Source: Mycobacterium sp. 852002-40037_SCH5390672 (GTDB lineage Bacteria > Actinomycetota > Actinomycetes > Mycobacteriales > Mycobacteriaceae). Taken from it: a DNA stretch of 64,000 nucleotides. The stretch lies in the NCBI RefSeq assembly GCF_001665875.1, contig NZ_LZTA01000008.1, positions 109,700 to 173,699 of the forward strand, in the 5' to 3' direction. The notes under the pieces are model-generated. The model was not told the origin of the DNA. It worked only from the letters and a program-made list of their open reading frames with translations, and ran no database searches. A program made the translations under genes and the position numbers. Of the stretch, positions 55,230 to 64,000 are shown piece by piece (position 1 is the first letter of the stretch; the number at the start of each line of letters is the position of its first letter).

Positions 55230-57067
55230 CGCCCTACCCGTTCAGCGCGATCGTCGGGCACGAGCAGCTGCGCCTGGCCCTGTTGCTGTGTGCCGTGCGG
55301 CCCGAGATCGGCGGCGCGCTCATCCGCGGCGAAAAGGGCACCGCCAAGTCGACGGCCGTGCGCGGCCTCGCGGCCTTGTTGTCCGACGCCACCGGCAGCG
55401 ATGCCGGCCTGGTCGAAATGCCGCTCGGGGCAACCGAAGACCGGGTGATCGGCTCGCTGGACCTGCAGCGGGTACTGCGCGACGGTGAGCACGCGTTTTC
55501 GCCGGGCCTGCTGGCCCGCGCGCACGGCGGCGTGCTCTACGTCGACGAGGTCAACCTGCTGCACGATCATCTGGTCGATGTGCTGCTCGACGCCGCGGCG
55601 ATGGGGCGGGTACACATTGAACGCGACGGCATCTCGCATTCACACGAGGCCCGCTTCGTGTTGATCGGCACCATGAATCCCGAAGAGGGCGAACTGCGTC
55701 CACAGCTGCTGGACCGGTTCGGACTCACCGTCGACGTTCACGCATCTCGCGACGTCGACGTGCGGGTGCAGGTCATCCGGCAGCGGATGGCTTACGAGGC
55801 CGACCCGGATGGTTTCGCCGAGCGTTATGCCGACGCAGACGCCGAGCTGGCCCGGCGCATCGCCGCGGCGCGCGCGCTGGTCGATGAGGTGGTGTTGCCC
55901 GACAACGAATTACGGCGCATCGCGGCGCTGTGTGCGGCGTTCGACGTCGACGGAATGCGCGCCGATCTGGTGGTGGCCCGCACCGCCGTCGCGCACGCCG
56001 CCTGGCGCGGCGCACACATGGTCGAGGAAGACGACATCCGGCTGGCCGCGGAACTAGCGTTGCCACATCGGCGCCGCCGCGATCCGTTCGACGATCCGGG
56101 CATCGACCGCGACCAGCTGGACGAAGCGCTGGCGCAGGCCGGCTCCGATCCGGAACCCGATCCCGACCCACCCGGCGGTGGTCAGTCCACGCAAACGGAA
56201 CAGGAACCGCCACAACAGAACTCATCGGAAGGCGCCAAGCCGCAGCGCCCGCAGAGCAGGCCCAGTGCGCCGCCGTCGAAAACCTTCCCAACCCGCGCGC
56301 TGCGCGTTCCGGGTGTCGGGGAAGGCGCGCCCGGACGGCGGTCGCGGGCCCGCAACGCCAGCGGCAGCGTGATCGCCGCCACCGACGCGGACGACACGAG
56401 TTGCGGCGGGCACGGACTGCACCTGTTCGCCACCCTGCTGTCGGCCGCCGAGCGTGCCGGGGCGGGGCCGCTGCGACCACAGCCCGATGATGTGCGCCGC
56501 GCCGTGCGCGAGGGACGCGAAGGCAATCTGGTGATCTTCGTCGTGGACGCGTCGGGCTCGATGGCCGCACGCGATCGCATGGCCGCGGTCAGCGGTGCCA
56601 CGCTGTCGCTGCTGCGCGACGCTTACCAGCGGCGCGACAAGGTTGCCGTGATCACGTTCCGTCACCAGGAGGCGCGGCTGCTGTTGCCGCCGACCTCGTC
56701 GGCGCACATCGCAGGACGGCGACTGGCCCGTTTCGACACCGGCGGCAAGACGCCGCTGGCCGAAGGCCTGCTGGCCGCGCGTGAGCTCATCGTGAGGGAG
56801 AAGGCGCGTGACCGGGCGCGGCGTTCCCTGGTGGTGGTGCTGACCGACGGCCGGGCCACCGCCGGGCGGGATCCGTTGGGCCGCACCCGAATCGCGGCGG
56901 CGAGGTTGGTCGCCGAGGGCACCGCCACGGTGGTCGTCGACTGCGAAACGTCCTTTGTGCGACTGGGCCTGGCCGAGCAACTGGCCCGCCAACTCGGCGC
57001 TCCGGCCATCCGGCTGGAGCAGTTGCACGCGGATTCCCTGACGCGTGCGGTGCGCGACGCGGCCTGA
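55226..57067 (+). CDS. magnesium/cobalt chelatase-like AAA+ ATPase with vWA domain
   Basis: This 613-residue protein joins a ChlI/BchI-like AAA+ motor and a ChlD/BchD-like von Willebrand A domain; it is the orthologue of Rv2850c. Walker A is in [17 protein letters not shown], Walker B in [15 protein letters not shown]; a Pro/Gln-rich acidic linker (about 310-390) follows, then the [20 protein letters not shown]. Such proteins power metal insertion into tetrapyrroles, here probably cobalt, given cobO, cobB and cysG downstream and no ChlH/CobN gene in this window. GTG 55226 overlaps the GNAT stop. Confidence 0.88.
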   Translation: MTPYPFSAIVGHEQLRLALLLCAVRPEIGGALIRGEKGTAKSTAVRGLAALLSDATGSDAGLVEMPLGATEDRVIGSLDLQRVLRDGEHAFSPGLLARAHGGVLYVDEVNLLHDHLVDVLLDAAAMGRVHIERDGISHSHEARFVLIGTMNPEEGELRPQLLDRFGLTVDVHASRDVDVRVQVIRQRMAYEADPDGFAERYADADAELARRIAAARALVDEVVLPDNELRRIAALCAAFDVDGMRADLVVARTAVAHAAWRGAHMVEEDDIRLAAELALPHRRRRDPFDDPGIDRDQLDEALAQAGSDPEPDPDPPGGGQSTQTEQEPPQQNSSEGAKPQRPQSRPSAPPSKTFPTRALRVPGVGEGAPGRRSRARNASGSVIAATDADDTSCGGHGLHLFATLLSAAERAGAGPLRPQPDDVRRAVREGREGNLVIFVVDASGSMAARDRMAAVSGATLSLLRDAYQRRDKVAVITFRHQEARLLLPPTSSAHIAGRRLARFDTGGKTPLAEGLLAARELIVREKARDRARRSLVVVLTDGRATAGRDPLGRTRIAAARLVAEGTATVVVDCETSFVRLGLAEQLARQLGAPAIRLEQLHADSLTRAVRDAA

Positions 57068-57096
57068 ACCTGTCGGAGCGGAAAGGGTAAGCGCTG

Positions 57097-57711
57097 ATGC
57101 CACAAGGTGTTCCACTGCAAGTTCCCGATGACGGCCTGACCACCCGGGCGCGGCGCCACACGCCCGTGCTGGCCGTGCACACCGGTGCCGGCAAGGGAAA
57201 GTCCACCGCCGCATTTGGAATGGCTTTGCGCGCCTGGAATGCCGGACTGTCCGTCGCGGTCTTCCAGTTCGTCAAAAGCGCCAAGTGGAAGGTGGGCGAG
57301 GAGGCGGTCTTCGCTCAGCTGAGCCAAGTGCACGATCAGCATTCGATCGGTGGGCCCGTCGAATGGCACAAGATGGGGGCGGGCTGGTCCTGGACCCGCA
57401 AGGCGGGCAGCGACGTCGATCACGCGGCGGCGGCGGCCGATGGATGGGACGAGATCGCGCGCCGGCTGGGCGATCAGCGTCACGACTTCTACGTGCTGGA
57501 CGAGTTCACCTATCCGCTGAAGTGGGGATGGGTGGACGTCGACGAGGTGGTGGCGGCGTTGCTGGCGCGACCCGGTCATCAACACGTGGTCATCACCGGA
57601 CGCGACGCCCCGCAGCGCCTCGTCGACGCGGCCGACCTGGTCACCGAGATGACCAAGGTCAAGCACCCGATGGACGTCGGGCGTAAGGGGCAGAAGGGCA
57701 TCGAGTGGTGA
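57097..57711 (+). CDS. cobO: cob(I)yrinic acid a,c-diamide adenosyltransferase
   Basis: CobO adds the adenosyl ligand to the corrin cobalt. The 204-residue protein has the CobA/CobO P-loop LAVHTGAGKGKSTAAFGMAL near residue 26 and DFYVLDEFTYPLKWGWVDVD. It starts at ATG 57097 and its stop overlaps the cobB start. Orthologue of Rv2849c. Confidence 0.96.
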   Translation: MPQGVPLQVPDDGLTTRARRHTPVLAVHTGAGKGKSTAAFGMALRAWNAGLSVAVFQFVKSAKWKVGEEAVFAQLSQVHDQHSIGGPVEWHKMGAGWSWTRKAGSDVDHAAAAADGWDEIARRLGDQRHDFYVLDEFTYPLKWGWVDVDEVVAALLARPGHQHVVITGRDAPQRLVDAADLVTEMTKVKHPMDVGRKGQKGIEW

Positions 57712-59135
57712 GTGTTCCCGCCGTCGTCATCGCCGCTCCCTCGTCCGGCAGCGGAAAGACCACGGTGGCAACGGGTTTGATCGGTGCGCTGCGCCAGGCG
57801 GGTCACGCCGTGGCGCCGTTCAAGGTCGGCCCGGACTTCATCGATCCGGGCTACCACAGCCTTGCCGCCGGCCGGCCCGGCCGCAACCTCGACCCGGTAC
57901 TGGTGGGGGAGAGCCTGATTGGCCCCCTGTACGCCCACGGCGCACAAGGCGCGGACATCGCCGTGGTCGAAGGGGTGATGGGGCTGTTCGACGGCCGGAT
58001 CGGGTCCGCTGCCACGACTCCCGCGGCGGGATCAACGGCCCACGTCGCCGGCCTGCTGGGCGCGCCCGTCGTCCTGGTCGTCGATTCCCGCGGGCAGAGC
58101 CAGAGCATCGCCGCACTGTTGCACGGCTTCTCCACATTCGACACCGCGACCCGTGTCGCCGGTGTGATCCTCAACCGGGTCGGATCGGCCCGGCATGAGC
58201 AGGTGCTGCGGCAGGCCTGCGAGCACGCCGGTGTCCCGGTACTGGGCGCCATCCCTCGCGTGGCCGAATTAGAGCTGCCGACAAGGTATTTGGGCCTCGT
58301 TACCGCCGTGGAGTACGGGCAGCGGGCGCGCCTGGCGGTAGAGGCGATGACCGCCTTGGTCGCTCGACACGTCGACCTGTCGGCGATCGCTGCCGTCGCC
58401 GGCGGCCGGGTCGCGCAGCCGCCCTGGGATCCCGCGGCGGCCGTGGGGCAGACGCCCGACGGGAGCGCCACTGTCGCGGTGGCGGCCGGGAAGGCATTCA
58501 GTTTCGGCTACGCAGAACACGCGGAGCTGCTGGCGGCGGCCGGTGCCGACGTTGTCGAATTCGATCCGCTCGTCGACCCGTTGCCCGACGGCACCGATGC
58601 GGTGCTGCTGCCCGGCGGTTTTCCCGAACAGTTCACCGCAGAGCTCTCGGCCAACGACGTCGTGCGCCGGCAGATCAAAGAGTTGGCCGTCGCCGGGGCG
58701 CCGATACACGCCGAGTGCGCCGGGCTGATCTATCTGGTCTCCGACCTCGACGGCCATCCCATGTGCGGCGTGCTGGCGGGGGAGGCACGGTTCACTTCGC
58801 ACCTGACCCTGGCGTATCGCGATGCCGTCGCCGTCGCGGATTCCTCGTTGTATACCGCAGGCCAGCGGGCGGTGGGGCATGAATTCCACCGCACCACAGT
58901 CACATTCAGCGAGGACTATCAGCCCGCCTGGATGTACCAGGTCGTCGGCCCCGACCGGCAGAGCGCTGCGGTGCGCGACGGGGCCGTGCACGCCGGTGTG
59001 CACGCGTCGTATCTGCATACCCATCCGGCGGCCGCCCCGGAGGCTGTGGCGAGCTTCGTCACACACGCGATCGCCACTAGGTCGATGGTGGCGACCCGCT
59101 GCGCCCGGCTTCGCCGCGCTGGCGATCGCCACTAG
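57705..59135 (+). CDS. cobB: cobyrinic/hydrogenobyrinic acid a,c-diamide synthase
   Basis: CobB amidates the a and c side chains of the corrin ring with glutamine and ATP. The 476-residue protein has the P-loop region VVIAAPSSGSGKTTVATGLI, FKVGPDFIDPGYH and a glutamine amidotransferase domain with the nucleophile in IHAECAGLIYL and a late GHEFHRTTV. It starts at GTG 57705 or 57708. The last 22 codons and the stop lie entirely within a 55-bp repeat (59067-59135), so the natural C-terminus has been replaced or extended by repeat DNA. Confidence 0.94.
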   Translation: MVSVPAVVIAAPSSGSGKTTVATGLIGALRQAGHAVAPFKVGPDFIDPGYHSLAAGRPGRNLDPVLVGESLIGPLYAHGAQGADIAVVEGVMGLFDGRIGSAATTPAAGSTAHVAGLLGAPVVLVVDSRGQSQSIAALLHGFSTFDTATRVAGVILNRVGSARHEQVLRQACEHAGVPVLGAIPRVAELELPTRYLGLVTAVEYGQRARLAVEAMTALVARHVDLSAIAAVAGGRVAQPPWDPAAAVGQTPDGSATVAVAAGKAFSFGYAEHAELLAAAGADVVEFDPLVDPLPDGTDAVLLPGGFPEQFTAELSANDVVRRQIKELAVAGAPIHAECAGLIYLVSDLDGHPMCGVLAGEARFTSHLTLAYRDAVAVADSSLYTAGQRAVGHEFHRTTVTFSEDYQPAWMYQVVGPDRQSAAVRDGAVHAGVHASYLHTHPAAAPEAVASFVTHAIATRSMVATRCARLRRAGDRH

Positions 59136-59248
59136 GCCGATGGTGGCGACCCGCTGCGCCCGGCTTCGCCGCGCTGGCGATCGCCACTAGGTCGATGGTG
59201 GCGACCCGCTGCGCCCGGCTTCGCCGCGCTGGCGATCGCCACTAGGCT
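59067..59248. repeat. 55-bp tandem repeat, three units plus a partial copy
   Basis: The unit begins GATGGTGGCGACCCGCTGCG and ends GATCGCCACTAGGTC. Full units are 59084-59138, 59139-59193 and 59194-59248; a 17-nt partial copy precedes them at 59067. They differ by one or two bases only. GTGGCGA and TCGCCAC at the two sides of each unit can pair. 55 is not a multiple of three, so the reading frame changes between units; the second TAG-bearing end stops cobB. cysG starts 7 nt after the last unit. Confidence 0.93.
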
Positions 59249-59254
59249 TGCCGG

Positions 59255-60460
59255 GTGACCGAGAGCGCCTACCTTGTGGGGCTGCGGCTGACCGGCAAAA
59301 AGGTCGTCGTGGTCGGCGGCGGCACCGTTGCCCAGCGCCGGCTGCCCTTGCTCATCGCCAGCGGCGCCGACGTCCATGTCATCTCCCGCAGCGCCACCAG
59401 GTCCGTCGAAGCGATGACGGGAATCACGCTGGCATTGCGCGAATACCGCGCCGGCGACCTCGACGGGGCCTGGTACGCGATCGCGGCCACCGACGACCCC
59501 GAGGTGAACGAGGCCGTGGTCGCCGAGGCCGAAAGCCGCCGCATCTTCTGCGTCCGCGCCGACGTCGCCGTCGAGGGGACCGCAGTAACCCCAGCGTCTT
59601 TCGACTATGCCGGGCTGTCGGTCGGAGTCCTGGCCGGCGGCGAACACCGCCGGTCGGCGGCGATCCGCTCGGCCATCCGTGAGGCGCTACAGACCGGGCT
59701 CATCACGCCCGAGAGCCCGCTGGGCTCCGACGTCGTCAAGGGTGGCGTCGCGCTAGTCGGCGGCGGTCCCGGCGACCCGGAACTGATCACCGTGCGCGGC
59801 CGCCGTCTGCTGGCCCAGGCCGACGTCGTGGTGGCCGACCGTCTCGCACCACCGGAACTGCTCGCCGAATTGCCCCCGCACGTCGAAGTCATCGACGCCG
59901 CCAAGATCCCGTACGGACGGGCCATGGCCCAGGACGCGATCAACGACGTGATGATCGAGCGCGCCCGGGCCGGCAGCTTCGTGGTCCGCCTCAAAGGCGG
60001 GGACCCCTTCGTGTTCGCCCGCGGCTATGAGGAGGTGCTCGCCTGCGTTGAGGCCGGGATTCCGGTGACGGTGGTGCCCGGTGTGACAAGTGCCATAGGA
60101 GTGCCCGCTTTGGCGGGTGTTCCCGTCACGCATCGGGCGATCAATCACGAGTTTGTGGTGGTCAGCGGCCATCTGCCGCCCGGTCATCCCGAATCGTTAG
60201 TGAATTGGGATGCGCTCGCCGCGATGTCAGGAACGATCGTTTTGCTGATGGCGGTCGAACGCATCGAACTTTTCGTCGACGCTCTGATTAAAGGCGGTCG
60301 ACCTGGGGATACTCCAGTGCTGGTCGTTCAGCACGGAACGACCGCCGCTCAACACACTTTGCGGGCTACGCTGGCCGACACGCCCGAGAAGATCCGGGCG
60401 GACGGTATCCGACCTCCCGCGATCGTCGTGATCGGCGCTGTGGCGGCTTTCGGGCTTTAA
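59255..60460 (+). CDS. cysG: siroheme/cobalamin bifunctional enzyme: precorrin-2 dehydrogenase and uroporphyrinogen-III C-methyltransferase
   Basis: This 401-residue protein is the orthologue of Rv2847c. The N-terminal half (about 1-150) is the NAD-binding dehydrogenase/ferrochelatase part (KKVVVVGGGTVAQRRLPLLI), and the C-terminal half (about 160-400) the SAM-dependent methyltransferase (VALVGGGPGDPELITVRGRR, VRLKGGDPFVFARGYEEV, VVPGVTSAIGVPALAGVPVT). Products feed siroheme for sulfite/nitrite reductases and cobalamin. The GTG start is just downstream of the tandem repeat. Confidence 0.95.
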   Translation: MTESAYLVGLRLTGKKVVVVGGGTVAQRRLPLLIASGADVHVISRSATRSVEAMTGITLALREYRAGDLDGAWYAIAATDDPEVNEAVVAEAESRRIFCVRADVAVEGTAVTPASFDYAGLSVGVLAGGEHRRSAAIRSAIREALQTGLITPESPLGSDVVKGGVALVGGGPGDPELITVRGRRLLAQADVVVADRLAPPELLAELPPHVEVIDAAKIPYGRAMAQDAINDVMIERARAGSFVVRLKGGDPFVFARGYEEVLACVEAGIPVTVVPGVTSAIGVPALAGVPVTHRAINHEFVVVSGHLPPGHPESLVNWDALAAMSGTIVLLMAVERIELFVDALIKGGRPGDTPVLVVQHGTTAAQHTLRATLADTPEKIRADGIRPPAIVVIGAVAAFGL

Positions 60461-60462
60461 AC

Positions 60463-60489
60463 GGTTCTTAAGATTACTGTAAGGTAACC
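60463..60489. promoter_or_regulatory. imperfect inverted repeat before efpA
   Basis: GGTT-CTTA (60463-60470) faces TAAG-GT-AACC (60480-60489) across AGATTACTG, a bulged palindrome lying 5 nt before the efpA ATG. It is the only AT-rich stretch nearby and includes TAAGAT (60469-60474), a possible -10 box. It may be an operator for the efflux gene; unproven. Confidence 0.35.
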
Positions 60490-60493
60490 CTTT

Positions 60494-62101
60494 ATGACGG
60501 CTCTCAACGATGCAGAGCGCGCGGTGCAACATCTTGCTTCAGCGCGCCCCGATCGTCCGGCCCCGGTACGCGCTGGGGAGACCGCCTCCAACCCCCCGGC
60601 GCAGACCGCCTCAACGCGCATCAGCAAGTACTACCCGGCGTGGCTGCCCTCTCGACGCTTCATCGCGGCCGTTATCGCCATTGGTGGTATGCAGCTGCTC
60701 GCGACGATGGACAGCACCGTCGCCATCGTCGCGCTCCCCAAGATCCAAAACGAGCTGAGCCTGTCCGACGCGGGGCGCAGCTGGGTCATCACCGCCTACG
60801 TGCTGACGTTCGGCGGGCTGATGCTGCTAGGCGGTCGCCTCGGCGACACCATCGGACGCAAACGCACCTTCATCGTCGGTGTCGCGCTGTTCACCATCTC
60901 GTCTGTGCTGTGCGCGGTCGCCTGGGACGAGGCGACCATGGTCATCGCGCGTCTGTCGCAGGGCGTCGGGTCGGCCATCGCCTCGCCGACCGGTCTGGCG
61001 CTGGTGGCGACCACCTTCCCCAAGGGGCCGGCGCGTAACTTCGCGACCGCCGTGTTCGCCGCGATGACGGCGATCGGGTCGGTGATGGGCCTGGTGGTCG
61101 GCGGAGCGCTCACCGAGGTGTCATGGCGGCTGGCGTTCCTGGTGAACGTGCCGATCGGCCTGGTGATGATGTACCTGGCCCGCACCGCGCTGCGGGAAAC
61201 CAACCGCGAGCGAATGAAGCTCGACGCCACCGGTGCCATGCTGGCCACCCTGACCTGCACCGCGGCCGTGTTCGCCTTCTCGATGGGGCCGGAAAAGGGC
61301 TGGGTGTCGATCACCACCATCGGCTCGGGAGTGGTGGCAATGGGTGCCGCACTCGCGTTCATCATCGTGGAACGCACCGCGCAGAACCCCGTGGTCCCGT
61401 TCGACCTGTTCCGTGACCGCAACCGGTTGGTCACGTTCACCGCGATCTTTTTGGCCGGCGGACTCATGTTCAGCCTGACGGTGTCCATCGGTCTGTACGT
61501 CCAGGACATCCTCGGTTACAGCGCGCTGCGCGCAGGCGTCGGCTTCATCCCCTTCGTCATCGCGATGGGAATCGGCCTCGGCGTTTCCTCGCAGCTGGTG
61601 TCCCGGTTCTCGCCGCGGGTGTTGACCATCGGCGGCGGGATCCTGCTGTTCTGGGCGATGTTGTACGGCTGGGCATTCATGCACCGCGGCGCCGCCTACT
61701 TCCCCAACCTGGTGCTGCCCATCGTGGTCGGCGGGATCGGCATCGGCATGGCTGTTGTGCCACTGACGTTGTCGGCCATCGCCGGCGTGGGTTTCGATCA
61801 GATCGGCCCCGTATCGGCGGTCACGCTGATGCTGCAGAGCCTGGGTGGGCCGCTGGTGCTGGCCGTCATCCAGGCGGTGATCACCTCGCGGACGCTGTAT
61901 CTGGGCGGCACCACCGGACCGGTGAAGTTCATGAACGACGCGCAATTGTCCGCGCTGGACCACGGCTACACCTACGGGCTGCTGTGGGTGGCCGGCGTGG
62001 CCGTCATCGTCGGCGCCGCAGCGCTGTTCATCGGCTACACCCCCGACCAGGTTGCGCACGCCCAAGAGGTCAAGGAAGCGATCGACGCCGGGGAGCTGTA
62101 G
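60494..62101 (+). CDS. efpA: MFS efflux transporter EfpA
   Basis: EfpA is a 14-helix major facilitator (DHA2, QacA-like) in the inner membrane, the orthologue of Rv2846c and linked to drug tolerance and lipid export in mycobacteria. The 535-residue protein has a hydrophilic N-terminus of about 55 residues and the motifs LATMDSTVAIVALPKIQNEL, GGRLGDTIGRKRTFIVGVAL and RLSQGVGSAIASPTGLALVA. It starts at ATG 60494, 33 nt after cysG. Confidence 0.95.
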   Translation: MTALNDAERAVQHLASARPDRPAPVRAGETASNPPAQTASTRISKYYPAWLPSRRFIAAVIAIGGMQLLATMDSTVAIVALPKIQNELSLSDAGRSWVITAYVLTFGGLMLLGGRLGDTIGRKRTFIVGVALFTISSVLCAVAWDEATMVIARLSQGVGSAIASPTGLALVATTFPKGPARNFATAVFAAMTAIGSVMGLVVGGALTEVSWRLAFLVNVPIGLVMMYLARTALRETNRERMKLDATGAMLATLTCTAAVFAFSMGPEKGWVSITTIGSGVVAMGAALAFIIVERTAQNPVVPFDLFRDRNRLVTFTAIFLAGGLMFSLTVSIGLYVQDILGYSALRAGVGFIPFVIAMGIGLGVSSQLVSRFSPRVLTIGGGILLFWAMLYGWAFMHRGAAYFPNLVLPIVVGGIGIGMAVVPLTLSAIAGVGFDQIGPVSAVTLMLQSLGGPLVLAVIQAVITSRTLYLGGTTGPVKFMNDAQLSALDHGYTYGLLWVAGVAVIVGAAALFIGYTPDQVAHAQEVKEAIDAGEL

Positions 62102-62164
62102 CTCACCCGCACGGGCACTGCGCCCGTCACGGACGCCCTTCGCAGCACGCTAGGCTGGCCCGCT

Positions 62165-63922
62165 GTGATCACCCGGATGTCCCAGCTGTTTTTGCGCACC
62201 TTGCGCGACGATCCCGCCGACGCCGAAGTCGCCAGCCACAAGCTGCTGATCCGCGCCGGCTACATCCGGCCCGTCGCGCCCGGGCTGTACAGCTGGCTGC
62301 CGCTGGGATTGCGGGTGCTGCGCCGGATCGAGCGCATCGTCCGCGAGGAGATGAACTCCATTGGTGGGCAAGAGATCTTGTTCCCCGCCTTGCTGCCACG
62401 CGCGCCGTACGAAACGACGAACCGGTGGACCGAATACGGCGACTCGGTGTTCAGGCTGCAGGACCGCCGCGGCAACGACTATCTGCTGGGGCCGACACAC
62501 GAAGAGCTGTTCACCCTCACCGTCAAAGGCGAATACAGCTCCTACAAAGACTTTCCGGTCCTGCTGTATCAGATCCAGAACAAATATCGCGACGAGGCGC
62601 GGCCGCGAGCCGGCATCCTGCGGGTCCGCGAGTTTTTGATGAAGGACTCCTATTCGTTCGACATCGACGACGCCGGCCTGGCGGCCGCCTATCACGCGCA
62701 TCGGGAGGCCTATCAGCGCATCTTTTCGCGTCTGCAGGTGCGCTACGTCATCGTCTCCGCCGTGTCGGGCGCTATGGGCGGCAGCGCGTCCGAGGAATTC
62801 CTGGCCGAAAGCGCGGTCGGCGAGGACACCTTCGTGCGGTGCCTGGAATCGGGCTACGCGGCCAACGTCGAAGCCGTCGTCACCGCCCGCCCCGAGGCGC
62901 AGCCCGCGGAAGTCGTGGCCGGGCTGCCCGAGGCGGTAGTCCACGACACCGGCGACACCCCGACCATCGCCACCCTGGTGGACTGGGCCAACCAGGCGGA
63001 CCTGGGCCGCACCGTCACCGCGGCCGACACGCTGAAGAACGTCATGCTCAAGGTGCGAGAGCCCGGCGGTGACTGGGAGCTACTGGCCGTCGGGGTGCCG
63101 GGCGACCGTGAGGTCGACGACAAAAGGCTGGGCGCGGCGCTGGAACCGGCCGAATACGCGTTGCTCGACGATGCCGACTTCGCCAAGTATCCATTCCTGG
63201 TGAAGGGATATATCGGACCGAAAGCGTTGCAAGACAACGGGGTTCGTTACCTGGTCGATCCGCGGGTGGTGGACGGCACCAGCTGGATCACCGGGGCCGA
63301 CGAGAACGGGCGCCACGTCGTCGGACTGGTCGCCGGCCGAGACTTCACCGCCGACGGCACCATCGAGGCCGCCGAGGTGCGCGACGGCGACCCCTCCCCG
63401 GATGGCGCGGGCCCGCTGGTCTCGGCGCGCGGCATCGAGGTCGCGCACATCTTTCAGCTCGGCCGCAAATACACCGACGCCTTCACCGTCGACGTGCTCG
63501 GTGACGACGGCAAGCCGGTGCGCCTGACCATGGGCTCCTACGGCCTCGGGGTGTCGCGGATGGTGGCCGTCATCGCCGAGCAGCATCACGACGAGCTGGG
63601 CCTGCGCTGGCCGTCGGCGGTCGCACCCTTCGACGTGCATCTGGTGATCGCCAACAAAGACGCCGAGGCTCGCACCGGAGCCACCGAGCTGGCCGGCGAG
63701 CTGGACCGGCTGGGCGTCGAGGTGCTGCTCGACGACCGTCAGGCGTCACCCGGCGTGAAGTTCAAGGACGCCGAACTGCTCGGCGTGCCCTGGATCGTCG
63801 TGGTGGGACGAGGGTGGGCGGACGGCGTGGTGGAGCTGCGCGACCGGTTCGGCGGCCAAACCCGCGAACTGGCCATCGGAGCATCGTTGGCCACCGACGT
63901 CGCAGCGGTCCTCACCGGCTAG
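62165..63922 (+). CDS. proS: prolyl-tRNA synthetase
   Basis: ProS charges tRNA(Pro). The 585-residue class II synthetase has motif 2-like [20 protein letters not shown] with [10 protein letters not shown], an editing/insertion domain (about 230-400) and motif 3 [20 protein letters not shown], followed by the anticodon-binding domain. It is the bacterial type with the INS editing domain. GTG 62165 is the start. The 78 nt after the stop (63923-64000) show no feature. Confidence 0.97.
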   Translation: MITRMSQLFLRTLRDDPADAEVASHKLLIRAGYIRPVAPGLYSWLPLGLRVLRRIERIVREEMNSIGGQEILFPALLPRAPYETTNRWTEYGDSVFRLQDRRGNDYLLGPTHEELFTLTVKGEYSSYKDFPVLLYQIQNKYRDEARPRAGILRVREFLMKDSYSFDIDDAGLAAAYHAHREAYQRIFSRLQVRYVIVSAVSGAMGGSASEEFLAESAVGEDTFVRCLESGYAANVEAVVTARPEAQPAEVVAGLPEAVVHDTGDTPTIATLVDWANQADLGRTVTAADTLKNVMLKVREPGGDWELLAVGVPGDREVDDKRLGAALEPAEYALLDDADFAKYPFLVKGYIGPKALQDNGVRYLVDPRVVDGTSWITGADENGRHVVGLVAGRDFTADGTIEAAEVRDGDPSPDGAGPLVSARGIEVAHIFQLGRKYTDAFTVDVLGDDGKPVRLTMGSYGLGVSRMVAVIAEQHHDELGLRWPSAVAPFDVHLVIANKDAEARTGATELAGELDRLGVEVLLDDRQASPGVKFKDAELLGVPWIVVVGRGWADGVVELRDRFGGQTRELAIGASLATDVAAVLTG

Positions 63923-64000
63923 CTGTACCGGGCGGGCACGTTAATGACTGTCTGGGCTTGTGCTTGGGAGGACCTCCGGGCTTAGTGGAGATATCTGACG

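Noticed and set aside
59067..59248. Tandem repeats considered as a CRISPR array
   Set aside because: Units are contiguous with no unique spacers and there are no cas genes.
1..64000. tRNA, rRNA, insertion sequence or prophage genes
   Set aside because: I saw no tRNA-like cloverleaf with CCA end, no rRNA sequence, no transposase or integrase motifs; this was by eye, so a tRNA scan would be decisive.

Overview
The window reads as chromosomal DNA of a mycobacterium: it is very GC-rich, and gene order and protein sequences closely follow the Mycobacterium tuberculosis segment from rpsB (Rv2890c) to proS (Rv2845c), shown here in reverse orientation. It is not M. tuberculosis itself. The mpt70/dipZ/mpt83 genes, the toxin-antitoxin pairs and PE_PGRS48 known from this segment in M. 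tuberculosis are absent, while cobQ, several stress genes and a roughly 17-kb hydrogenase locus are present. A slow-growing non-tuberculous species is likely, but I cannot name it.

Layout. 0.3-3.4 kb: rpsB, tsf and an amidase. 3.4-8.8 kb: an accessory stretch with a MarR regulator and its operator, a ChaB-like protein, a stress-type short-chain dehydrogenase with a small partner gene, a secreted MPT63-type protein, a PlsC-like acyltransferase, an atypical response regulator and a CsbD-like protein. 9.1-14.4 kb: pyrH-frr-cdsA-rlmN, then a secreted thioredoxin-like protein with its CcdA partner and a small membrane protein. 14.5-21.7 kb: dxr-rip1-ispG, a GNAT protein, a penicillin-binding lipoprotein and a DUF1707 protein. 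21.7-29.1 kb: mapB, cobQ, a hydrolase-like protein without its nucleophile, and the glnA4-amidotransferase-aldC-SDR operon, which looks like a gamma-glutamylation route for amine breakdown. 29.1-32.8 kb: an orphan PPE protein, a doubtful secreted ORF, a PEP-mutase-family enzyme and a phosphodiesterase.

32.8-50.6 kb is the outstanding region. One long minus-strand array encodes a [NiFe] hydrogenase resembling the group 1h (Hhy) enzymes that scavenge atmospheric H2. It starts with the nickel permease nicT and continues with hypA-hypB, hhyS-hhyL, a NifU/Rieske-like redox protein, three uncharacterised proteins, a 39-residue membrane microprotein, a maturation protease, hypC, hypF, a SIS-HypC fusion, a second SIS protein, hypE, a second hypC, hypD and a DUF6390-like protein. 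A Fur-family regulator is divergent from nicT, and the gap between them carries TTGC/GCAA half-sites of the kind bound by nickel-responsive Nur. Together these genes could import nickel, build the NiFe(CN)2CO site, process the large subunit and pass electrons from H2 to the respiratory chain.

50.6-64 kb returns to the conserved backbone: mtr (mycothiol redox), a lipase-like hydrolase, mqo, a GNAT protein, a chelatase-like AAA+/vWA protein, cobO-cobB-cysG (cobalamin/siroheme), the efflux pump efpA and proS. A 55-bp tandem repeat ends cobB and separates it from cysG, and a diverged copy lies inside the hyp operon. No rRNA, tRNA, insertion sequence, prophage or CRISPR array was recognised.
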